Part shown: positions 44,973 through 55,079 of the stretch, piece by piece
Numbering within the stretch: position 1 is the stretch's first letter
How the letters are laid out: every line of letters starts with the position of its first letter
Source: Favolaschia claudopus
Taxonomy: Eukaryota; Basidiomycota; Agaricomycetes; Agaricales; Mycenaceae
DNA length: 64,000 nt
Direction: 5' to 3'
Assembly (NCBI GenBank): GCA_037176885.1
Contig: JAWWNJ010000032.1
Span: 1,488,001 to 1,552,000 of the forward strand
The notes under the pieces: generated by a model
What the model was told of the DNA's origin: nothing
Databases searched by the model: none
The model's input: only the letters and a program-made list of their open reading frames with translations
Program-made: the position numbers and the translations under genes

Positions 44973-45879
44973 TTAATAGGGATTACTGAAACAGGGGCCG
45001 GCCAAAAAAACTGAGAGTCGGAAATATAGTCTAAGTTCCAATAGGTCAAGTTGGATCGTCTTCTGGAGCCAAAGTCAACCTGGAGGGCGCCCAATTAGAA
45101 CGGGGGGCTTACGGTGACTGCAGTGCCATCCTTCACTGCATCGAGGGTAAGATCTTGACGTTGCACAACCTTGGCTTGGTCTGATTGAACTACGACCAGT
45201 CGCGTTTCGACGCGTAAAGCCGAAGCTGCCTGTACTCGAGTCAGAAAATGATGTTCACAACAACTCGCGGAACGAATCAACCAGAAAATCCTGATACGCG
45301 TTGTCTAGTCGGGCCCGTATATTCCCAAGCGTTTGTTCATTGCGATCGACGTGAAGCAGGCGCGAAACCATGCCTGTACGAGCCATCTCCTCCATTTCCA
45401 AACGAATATCGTCCAGAAGCCTGGATCCGCGCCATGAAGCCGATAGTATCATAGAAAAGGAAGGAAACTTACAGGGTAAAACGATCTATGCTTCCAAGCA
45501 TTGGCTGTGTAATCTGGGAGCCATCGGGAACGGCGTCTGCTATGGTGTCGAGGATGTGTTTGGACCGGAGCGCAACCTCAGCGGCGTCGGATTTGAAGTG
45601 TTTCGCGCGCTGTGAGTTCAAGTGAGTGAGTTAAGGGTTAGGGAAGTTAACTTCGGAATGAATACAGACCTGAGCGATGTCGCATAATGCACGCACACCA
45701 CCAACGACACTCTTGAGTGGCGGAAACGCGTCGGCAGATTCGGCCAAGACGTGAAGCGAGGTCAAAGCTACGTCGGGGAGGGTAGAAGAGACGCGGGATG
45801 ATAGCCTGCGGGATTGAGTCTTGATTTTGGCTGTAGGAAAGAGTGGCCTCCTTCCCAACCAGGGGAAGGAGAGCCGCAT
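44973..45879 (-). CDS. NTD-5: stand-alone MLKL/HeLo-like N-terminal domain protein (~230 aa)
   Basis: Exons 45879-45670 (210 nt), 45609-45473 (137 nt), 45420-45282 (139 nt), a 117-nt exon and a last exon ending at 44973, in frame with phases 0,2,0,0. Motifs: MRLSFPWLGRRPLFPTAKIK, ESADAFPPLKSVVGGVRALC, FKSDAAEVALRSKHIL, PDGSQITQPMLGSIDRF, RLLHVDRNEQTLGNIRARLD, a Gln/Val-rich helix, and the end LRLYFRLSVFLAGPCFSNPY. The last intron is taken as 50 bp (gtaagc...ctccag); a shorter 33-bp choice would give a different, longer tail. An ATG 22 codons upstream is in frame, but the TATA-like box at 45918-45923 and the sister genes favour 45879. Function inferred as for NTD-3. Confidence 0.75.
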
Positions 45880-47228
45880 TGGGGCGCTTGGTGTCAGATT
45901 TTCGAACGCAGGCGCCTTTATAATCCGAATTCCGGGGCTATGCATACAGCTTGCATACAGCAGTTATATTATAGAAGGCGAGTGGGAAAAAATACACACA
46001 ACAGCCCCATTAACAGCTTCCCCGAAGCTCTGGAAATTCTGATAAAATTGAACTGAAAAACTCAGAGAAAGAGCAATGACTTACCTGGACTGACTCGGTC
46101 GACGTCAACGGTCAGAAGATGGACCGGTAGAGAATCATGGTAGTCTCTCCAAGACAGACGCTATATCGATTTGCTCGTACCTCACAAGAATCATGGGCCG
46201 GGCCAGCAACCTCGAGGATTTTCAGTTTAGTTCATATCGACACGAGACGCGGGAACGCAACTTCTTCAAGGCTTAACTGAAAGCTTGAACGGAGACGACA
46301 GCCCCGAGAACGCGTCTGATGTGGTGGTGGCATGAGAGGACAAGACATATGCGTGAGAAATTACCATCTGTCACGTCAGGTGCATGTGACTTACCTAATT
46401 TAAGTGCTGTTTTTCCGGTTCGCGTTGCAAAGCAAGTGCAGCATGAGTTATCGAGCCCCGAGGCTAGACTGCAAGGATCTGAGGATATTTTGGGTCAAGA
46501 GAAGCGCCTGCGACACGACAAAAGGATCCTTTGAGCTGATCACTTACGCGTCGTTATGTGGGGAACACGACTGAGACGCAGTATTATCGACAACTTACTA
46601 CTGAACCCGACCGATTCGACCTTCTATGTCTGATGAGTACAGAAACAATCAACCGAACGCGCAACTTCCGGTGGGGAGTCAAGATTAATGAAACAACCTC
46701 TCAAGTCCCTCTGTAACGGCGCTTTTGCTGCAGATGCGTGGTCTAGCTACGTCTATTAAGCATTAGTTTCCTTCTCGATCAGTACTGAATCCGACACACC
46801 ACCGACAACAGAGGAATGTCAGGTCCCGCAGTCGAAATAAAGGGAGTGAAGAGTCGGATTGGAATCAGATCCATATTTCCTGTGGGTAGCAAGGAAATCG
46901 AGTGGGCTGACAATTCGTCCCCCCAAAGCTGCGAAGCGGCACGATAGTCAGCCAAACTCGCACTGAAAATTCGACATCGTCAGGAGCAAGAGAGTTTGTG
47001 CATTGCGCTTCAGCTGCACCATGATGAAGATGACTTAGATGGAGGCGGGAGAAAGCCCTTGGGGCTTCCCGGCGCAATGCGAGGATCCTTGGGCGCGATA
47101 CCCGGAAAGTCTAGGAGGCGACGACGCATCCGCCCAAGGATACCCGCTCAACTAGGAGTCGACTCGCTATAAATTATAATTGCAGTAAATTGAGAATGAA
47201 TAAATTAAATAGGAACATACTGCGCGCG
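45880..47228. other. Intergenic stretch, no supported gene
   Basis: Only short open frames. An 11-bp inverted repeat (atccttgggcg and cgcccaaggat) flanks about 40 bp near 47084-47146. Confidence 0.5.
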
Positions 47229-47450
47229 TAGCGCGGAAGGATGATGCAAGTGCCGAAGCACAGTGTGAAAATGCAGGTGCCGAAGCACGACATGAGGATG
47301 CAGGCGCCGAAGCGCGATATGATGCGGGCGCCGAAGCGCATTGGATGCAGGCGCATGAGCGCAGTATGATGATGCAGGCGCATGAGCGCAATATAATGAT
47401 GCAGGCGCCAAAGCGCGGTATAATGCAGGCGCATGAGCGCGATATGATGA
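47229..47450. repeat. Second hairpin minisatellite, about 8 units of ~25 bp
   Basis: The unit is close to GATGCAGGCGCCGAAGCGC plus an AT-rich spacer. Every unit has a 4-bp stem and 4-base loop: GTGC-cgaa-GCAC twice, GCGC-cgaa-GCGC twice, GCGC-atga-GCGC three times, GCGC-caaa-GCGC once. Stem sequences change in a paired way, as in the array at 13739-14002, and the period is the same. Minus-strand frames here read repeated MRLHHxIAL text and are not genes. Confidence 0.8.
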
Positions 47451-48351
47451 TGATGCGGATGCACTAAGCCAGTTGCGAACGAGAGCGTCGATGGGAAGCA
47501 CAAGGAAAAGTGACGTCGTTGCCCGAGAAGATGGCTAGATAAAGGACTGGATTAAATAAAACACCGGTACTTGAAGCCGCCAGAGATTTTGGATTCATTG
47601 GCCGGAGCACACAGAAAGAGAGAATTTGAAGAACACTGATGAGCCCAATAGCTGATGAAAAGGTCCGTAAGGTTTCTTGAATCCGCCCTGAAGGGAAGCA
47701 ATAGGGGTATAGGGGTTGCGCTTCCCTCCATGCAAGGTAGACGCCTTCGTCCTCGTCCCGAGCAGAGATACTGTGGCAAAGAAGCAGTTTGCTGCCTAGG
47801 GACTGAGCTTGTGAGCTGCGATTAACGGCTTGCTTGGTCATCGACGTGGAGCAAAAGACTGGGGATTGCAGACTCGGAGACCCTCGGACAGGAGGCGCGC
47901 GAATGGCACCCGTTGATGTAGCCGACGAAGCTGTAGCAGCAGAAGGCAGTCTTGAGTTGTCTTCGTGACCCCCCAAGCCAAGCAAACAAGCAAAAATGCG
48001 ACCACCGCCGCCTAAGAAAGGCGATGGTCGTGGAGGGAGATCAAGAGGAGAGTCACGGCGTGACCTCCGAGCATTCCGCTGATGCACAAACCCTATTCTC
48101 CGGAACTCTCGTGCCTCGATCACCGGAGAACGTCAATTTGTTGATATCAATCTGTTGATGCCGCAGCTTCCGGAAAGTGATGACATGAACAAAATAACGT
48201 GTCGGCCCGCAACATCTTTCCCTTCCCCTCCGTCTCTTTTTCTGTGGCATCTGCCCTTCTGGCCGACGGAGCACCTGAACTTGGCAAGTCGAACAGCCCC
48301 AAACCGAACACTGGTCGAACTGGTTCGAAATTTTTCAACAATTCGCCGTCA
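47451..48351. other. Upstream region of the zinc-cluster regulator
   Basis: A 219-codon minus-strand frame (47464-48123) has one hydrophobic segment but no domain, no homolog I know and no promoter signal. I treat it as chance. It overlaps the likely promoter and leader of the Zn2Cys6 gene. Confidence 0.4.
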
Positions 48352-51300
48352 ATGTTGTCCCACGAGTATGACGAAGATCACTTCGAGATCACAGAGAGCC
48401 AGCCAGGGAGGGGGAAGAAACGTCGTTTGGAGAGAGCCTGTGATTTCTGTAGGAGGAGGAAGAGTGCGTACTTCATTTTCTTTCCTTTTCTCTGTCTTCC
48501 TGTGGTATAATTCATCGTGTCGCTTCTTCACCATTCTTTCATACTTTGAGCGCCAAACTCACAATACATGCATTCCACAGGTCGATGTGAGTATCATTTC
48601 GTGGATCATACTCTCTGTTCTAAGCTCCCCGCTTGTTTCAGGTGATGGCACGCAAGCGCCCGGCCAAAAGTGTAGTATCTGCTGGGAAGCAAACGCCGAA
48701 TGCACTTATACGGGCTCTGATGTACGTCTCACCATTGGTATTTCGTTGGCTTTTCCCATTCACGAGTCCTGATTCCCTAGTCCCGATCCTCCGCCAAAAG
48801 GTCCGCTGGCATCCCATCTCACAAGCCAACACTCGCTGAATTCACATCAGGTCAATCGCCACTCTCGAAACCCAACTCGCCGAATCCGAAGCCCTCGTCC
48901 GCGATCTCCGCGCGAAACTAGCCAACACTCATTTCGGTTTCACCACCTCCCCCTCGTACTCCTCTTCCTCGGCGGCGCACCACCACCTCCCGACTCCCAA
49001 GTACACCGAAGCTACGCCGGCGCCCGCATTGGCATTGCCCACAGACCCGCGCCCCGGATCCCTGGACGGCGCCTCCGCATCTCTCTACATCATGCGTGCC
49101 GCGCTCCGCAGCCTCGCGGCGCCGCCACCCCCGCCGTACGAAGAGGATATGGAGCATTTACAGCTTGCGTATGAGGTGCGCGTGCGCCTTTGCCACCTCA
49201 TAATCACGTCTACTCACCTGCGTCAGCTACAGCTCGTCAAACCCAACTTGCCACTCGCCCCCCCTTCGAAACCGCACCGCTGGCTCGGGAAGAGCTCGGG
49301 CGCCATGCTCGTCAAGGCGGCGATTGATCTCAAGGCGGATGTGAAGCGCGAGGAGGCGGAGGCGGAGGCTGAGGCGGAGAAGCATTTGCGTGGTGGGAGT
49401 GTCGATAGTGGACGTCGTGGTGGGAGTGTTGAGAAAGGGAACGGTACCGGTGATGGAGGCAGAGGGAGAGAGGACGGCACAAGAGGTTTTGGCACTGGTG
49501 ATGGATTCGAATGCGGTGCCGACTTTCGCAGCGCCAGAGCAGAGATTGCTTCGTGGACTGCGAGGAGGATGCAATATTGGCAGTGGCGGCCTGTGAGTTT
49601 CGCTTTTGTTTCGTTTTCTCTTCTTTCTTTCCTTCCTTGCTACATACTACTTCCTCTTCGTCATCATACCTACACATTTTCCATTAGGCTTTATCTTACT
49701 CTGAGTCTCTGCGTATTTGCTGATGACGATTTAGTGGCACCGTTCCACCCCACGAACCGATTCCTTCGAATTCCCTCCAGATGCCTTGATGCACCATCTC
49801 GTGGATGTGTACTTCAAGCAACGGAATGTGTTTTTGCCGCTTCTGCATCGTCCGACGTTTGAGAGGGAGTGGAAGAGTGGGTTGCATTTGAAGTGCGTGC
49901 TTCTTCTTCATCTTTCTTTCTTTACTCCTTATTCCCTTTCCCTCTTCTGTGTTTTGAATTTTGGTGCGACCCGATTGTGATGCTGACGATCTTTTGCGCA
50001 GGGACGACGCCTTCGCCGCTACCCTCCTATTGGTATGCGCCGTTGGCTCGCGTTGGAGCGACGATCCGAGTGTTTCTGAGGAGGGATTAGCCTGTGGGTG
50101 GAAGTGGTTCGAGCAGACGTTGAAGGTATGTTGTGTTCTTTCTTCCTTCTTTCGTCTTCATCGCATTTAGACTGACGAATCCAATAGATCCCTTCCCTCG
50201 GCGACCACCTATTTGGACAGGCGAAGTTGTATGATTTGCAGTATTATTCAGTACGTGCCGTCCCATGCTCGCCGTCCCTTTCTATGACACGCGCTAATTT
50301 GCTCGTTTCACCAGCTCGCGGTCATGTTCCTCGAGGGCTCCTCTGCCTCACAAGCATGCTGGACGCTTGTCGGTGTCGGTCTCCGACTGGCTCAAGATAT
50401 CGGTGTACATCGACGGAAAGCGCCGATTCAGCCACCGTCTGTTGAAGGGGAGCTGTATAAGAGGGCGTTTTGGGTTTTGGTGCGTTTGTTGATTTGAGTT
50501 GGTCGTGAAAATGGAATTTGACGTCGGCATATAATTAGGTATATCTGGATCGTCAGATTAGCTCGATGATGGGGAGGACGTGTGCCGTCGAGTACGATGA
50601 GTGAGTTTTCGTCACATTGCCCCTAATGAACGAGAATTTTGACTCGGGGTCATACATCGTAGGCTCGACATCGACCCGCCTCTCGAAGTCGACGATGAAT
50701 ATTGGGAACACCCCACTCATCCATTCGAGCAACCCCAGGGCGCCCCTTCGACTGTGGTGTTCTTCAACAATCTTCTGAGGTTGAATCATATTCTTTCGTT
50801 GGGGTTGAAGATTCTGGTGCGACTCAATCTTACATAATTACCTGGCCTTTGTCCAAAGCTGATGCGACTTCATCAGTACCCGCTGGCCAAAGTCCGCGTT
50901 TTCTTCTCGATCAACGGTATCTGGGAAGAGTCTCTTGTGGCTGAGCTGGACTCGTCTTTGAATGAATGGCTGGATCGGCTGCCGGAGCATCGTACGTCTT
51001 CCTCCATTTTTATATCTATTCTCCAGGTGATTCATTTGGACATTCTGCAGTACGATGGGACCCAAACCGAGAGAACCAACTCTTCTTCGACCAATCCGTC
51101 GCTCTTCACGCGGCGTATTTCCACCTCCAGATACTCATCCATCGGCCGTTTATTCCGATGTTGAGGAAATCTGCGCCTACGGTACGCAGCCATTCTTCGT
51201 GGGGATCGAAATCGAGTTGATCCAACATCTCGGCAGGCGTTGCCTTCGTTGGCGATATGCACCAGCGCGGCGCGATCGTGCGCTAATATTGTTGATGTTC

Positions 51301-52267
51301 AGCGTCAACGGAATGGGAAGTTTCCCGTTATTATCAATCTTGTGCGTTATTTGCTTGTTGCTCTTCTGTTTCATTTCATCGACTGTACGTCTGATCGCAG
51401 GGCGCGGTATTCACATCCTCCATCATACTCCTACTGAACATATGGAGCGTCAAACGAAAGGGAATGCCTCAAGACCTCACTCGTGAAATGGCGCATGTCC
51501 AGAAGTGTATGGATGTTGTGAAGTTGTGTGAAGAGCGGTGCGTTTCATAGCTCCCTTGATTCTCCCCCCTCGTGTTCACAGCTTTGATTTACATGCCTTA
51601 GTTGGCAAGTCGCTGGGTTGCTTTGGTACGATGCTTGCCGGTTGTCTGCTACGGGAAGTACGTTTATTGATTCGTTTGCAGGGACGTCCTTGCCGAGTTG
51701 GCTTCGGTCGGCCAACTTCCGTTGCCTGGCGTACCGCAAAATGCAACGGCACAAGCCCAAAGAAATAACTCGGCATCCCATTTGTCAATGGATTCCTCGA
51801 TTAACCCGGTATATTCATATCGAAAACATGAATCGCGTTCACCGGAATTGGTTCCCGTGGAACCGTGTTCCTCCTTCTCGAAGCTTATTGGTCTTCATGG
51901 CGATCCGGTGGATTTGGATATGGGGCCGAGCGTGTTTGCTCCGGCGCCCGCTAATATGAATGTTACGAGCTCGGCGGCGTCGGCGTCGGCGGAGCATGCC
52001 AGCAACAACAGTAACAGTAATAGCAACGCGTATATGGATCCGGCTCAGGCGAGTCGGGAGTTGGGGGACATGATGGATTTGATAGATACGATGTGGGCCA
52101 ATGCGCCGGTTGGGTTGGAGTGCGTTGTCTTTTCCTTTGATTCGTGGCTCTGTGCGGCGTTCATTGACATCTTGATTTGTAGTGTTGATGTTTGGGGCAC
52201 GTACCTGGAGAGCTTCAATGAGATGGCTCAGGGGCAAGGAGAATTCGGGAAGACCGGGGAATATTAG
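48352..52267 (+). CDS. Zn2Cys6 transcription factor with fungal_trans domain
   Basis: Starts MLSHEYDEDHFEITESQPG. The zinc cluster RACDFCRRRKSRCDGTQAPG continues QKCSICWEANAECTY, all six cysteines present. It is assembled across two introns with a 6-base exon (48581-48586) between them. A short coiled coil follows (SIATLETQLAESEALVRDLR). The middle-homology region (PF04082 type) is clear: HHLVDVYFKQRNVFLPLLHR, DDAFAATLLLVCAVGSRWSD, QACWTLVGVGLRLAQDIGVH, KRAFWVLVYLDRQISSMMGR, DIDPPLEVDDEYWE, and YFHLQILIHRPFIPML. The C-terminus is Asn/Ser/Ala-rich with acidic parts, typical of activation regions, ending GEFGKTGEY at 52267. It acts in the nucleus on CGG-type sites; targets unknown. The layout resembles xylanolytic-type regulators, but that link is weak. 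All joins are in frame, so the gene looks intact. Confidence 0.9.
48581..48586 (+). other. 6-nt microexon inside the zinc cluster
   Basis: The bases gtcgat sit between acceptor cattccacag and donor gtgagt. Joined to the exon ending at 48463 and the one starting at 48642, they supply the codons for S-R-C of RRRKSRCDG. Skipping it would delete Arg-Cys and destroy the zinc site. Confidence 0.8.
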
Positions 52268-52724
52268 GCTTTCCTGTACCCAGTTTATCCTGTTTTTGGA
52301 GCTTTAACTCTACTTGCGTATTACTTAATATTTTACTTACGCGTCATTGGCATGGCTAAAAGTCACCGTGGTCACATTTCACCTGACGTGACTGATGGGG
52401 TAGTCACGCACTGCGGCTTGCTCTCATCTCCCACCACGTTCGGCACAATTGGAGCTTTCAACAATGTCAGCTATATATGGGACTCACCGAAATAATCCCT
52501 GAAGCCGGAGCTCCATTCTATTGCTGCCAGTCTTGTGCCCAATCTCGTAGGGACTGAAACTTTTCCGAGTGAAGGCTTTTAGACGGCTTAAGCTTTGACA
52601 ACACTCGCTACTAGAGGAAGGATACTTATCCGCTCTTTCAGTATAAAAATTATCTGGCAAGTAGTACTTGCGCTCTTAGTGTCTACGCATAGCTGCTCAA
52701 TCAATTTTCTCCTGGAGATTTCCG
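52268..52724. other. Intergenic stretch
   Basis: No gene supported; holds the 3' flank of the regulator and the promoter side of the WD40 gene (cagtataaaaattat near 52639 is TATA-like). Confidence 0.5.
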
Positions 52725-54846
52725 ATGCTTAGAATTCCACATCGAATTCGAAGCAAACGACGCTTCCTGATACTGATATGCACCAATCCCGTTAGAGCCC
52801 TTTGTTCTCTACCTCCCGCCATGTCTATCGAGCGGGTCAACTCCAGCTGCAGACTACTTAGTCAAAAGCTATACAGCCTTCGAGAAGACCCAGACGGGAG
52901 CAAAATTGCAGCCATACTGACTGAGGCGTGTCGTATTGTGCGGACTTTCGATGTGGCGGACCCTGTGCACTCAGAGGTGGTCGAAAGAATCGCACGGGTC
53001 ATCAATGCGGGGGTGAGGCATGCCTATCTCGACCTTGAGGTCGATTACATGCCTTCCTTTGCTCACACCCGCGAGTTTCCCCTGCTAAGAGGGCCGGATA
53101 CACTTTATCAGTTTTTCCGTACGTCGTGACAATCTTAGAAATCACGATCCTCAACTCACGATTTTCAGCGCCGGATGCGTTTAAGTTCGTTGTAGGCTGT
53201 CTCAAGATCATTTTCACGCACTTCGGGGTGCAAAACAGCTCCGTCGTTGTCTTTTGGCTATGGTTCTTGAAGTACATCTTCGACCTCCAGCGTCCCAGTC
53301 CATGGCAAAATACTCCACGCCCGCATTCATTTAGCCATGCGCTGTCTCGCTTCACGCACATCCCGGCTCCTTCTTCCTCTCCAATTTTCCGAGCCATTTC
53401 CGAAGCCAGATGCGAGATATCCAGTGATGATGCATATTGCGAGCCGCTTCGCATCGTGAGCAACGGAAGCTGTCTCGTTCTACCTTCCATGACTGGCGAG
53501 CGCCAGCGTACGCCTTTCTTAGCCTACTACGTCCTCGCTGATGAGAAGGACGAGGGCTTCCCCATCGCAGGTCGACATATGTTCGTCGGGCTCTCCGAAG
53601 TCGCTTTTGCCGCCACCACCGACGAGGAGCGTAAGCTCATGTTCTTGGCCGACAGGCATCGTATCAAGTCATTTGAATGGGCCGATCCAGTCACAGGGCA
53701 GATCTACACCGAGGCTCGTCCGACGCATACCTTTGCCAGCGCTAAACAAGACGGTCCGCTCGCTGTCCTGCAGTTACAGTCGGGCACCACGCTGCTTCGT
53801 GCGGGCGAGGGGTATGCGGCTCTCTGGAATCTCGATGGAGTTCCAACGCACGGACCCTCTGGTACCAAACGAATCGGAAAACGGTTCAAAAATGAAACCT
53901 CTTGGGGCTGGGACGACGATGATGTCGAGTATTCCGCTGGGAGTCAATGCACCGGTAAAATCACATTTGCCGACCGTACATTTGCGCCAGCGTTTTGGCA
54001 TCCTCATCCCGAGCTTGCGGCGACGATGCTTTGCACCACTGACCCTGCTAAAAGCGGGGACTATTCCTTCGTCTCGCTGGACCTAGAACACGGGGGGAAG
54101 ACTGTCGTTCGATATCTGGGGAATGGTGGTGGGATTGCCCGTATTTCGACCAGTGAAGGGGACAACAACGTGTTTGCGACGGGGGCGACCGACGGACATG
54201 CGCGTCTCTACGACACGCGACTTCCCCTTCCTATCCTTTCTATTCGTGCGGGGAGTGGTCGGGAAGACTGCGGCGGGATCGCGCTAATTCATCCCGATGG
54301 TCATCCAGGTGTGTTGCCCATTCATTCTTCGATGAGGCTCTCCTCACCTCCCCTCCAGCCCTCTTTACTGGTTCAACAAAAGACCAAGTCGTCCGTCTCT
54401 GGGATCTTCGTGCACGCAAAATGCTATATGAGCTTTCCGACGGCAACAATTCCGTCAACGGAATGACCTGGGATGACTCCACCAATTCCTTGTACGTATG
54501 CACAACATGCGACTATGTCGGTGGTGATCGTCGTACGTACCGCCGTGCGCGTCTTCCGGAGCCGATGCTCCCTGAACCCGTTCCCGGGCCACGTGGGATG
54601 CCGAACTACGACGATGCGGGGAGTTTTGTCAAGTGTTGGCCGAGGCAGGCGGCGCATGAGGAGGGGTATTGGGGAGAGGCTTTCGACGCGGGGCAGCATC
54701 GTATTTGTATGTGGTTTCGCTTGGTGTGAGAAGAATGACTGGCTGATCTCTGTTTAGTCCGTTACGCGTTCAAGGAGAGTCCGGACTCTGTTTCTCCTGC
54801 TTATGGAGAGACGGAAATCAGGGACCCAAATCCGTACGGTTGGTAA
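52725..54846 (+). CDS. WD40-repeat-like protein with helical N-terminus (about 640 aa)
   Basis: The first ATG is at 52725; MSIERVNSSCRLLSQKLYSL at 52821 has the better context (ccgccATG) and may be the true start. The N-terminal ~200 residues are helical (AHREFPLLRGPDTLYQFF-type text, then DAFKFVVGCLKIIFTHFG). The C-terminal part is a diverged beta-propeller: YCEPLRIVSNGSCLVLPS, FVGLSEVAFAATTDEERKLM, RHRIKSFEWADPVTGQIYTE, VFATGATDGHARLYDTRLPL, DQVVRLWDLRARKMLYELSD, and the tail HRIFRYAFKESPDSVSP. Three introns (near 53119, 54307 and 54706) all keep frame. Agarics have a family of these; their function is not known to me beyond a scaffold role suggested by the propeller. It ends 234 bp from the convergent esterase gene. 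Confidence 0.8.
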
Positions 54847-55079
54847 CTCAGTCGAAATCCCATTATGTGTCAACCGGATCTACTTTTCAAGCAAACAATT
54901 TGATACATTAGTGCTAGTAGCGATACATCAAGTAGGAGGTAGCAATGCGCGAAAAATCGAAGGTGGACAATGAAACGGATACATAATCCCGTATTAATCC
55001 CAATCTAATAAGAGTAGGTAAGAATATTTCTTTCGCGTCTCAGGCGAATTAAGTAGACGGATTAGCTGAAAAGCGCGGC

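Noticed and set aside
44831..45094. Longer C-terminus of NTD-5 through a 33-bp intron
   Set aside because: The intron would be too short; a 50-bp choice gives a better donor-branch-acceptor layout and a tail (LRLYFRLSVFLAG) that aligns with the sister genes.
47174..47503. Minus-strand frames with repeated MRLHH text
   Set aside because: Generated by the second hairpin minisatellite; not a gene.
47464..48123. 219-codon minus-strand frame upstream of the zinc-cluster gene
   Set aside because: One hydrophobic stretch but no domain, no splice support and no promoter signal; overlaps the promoter region of a well-supported gene.
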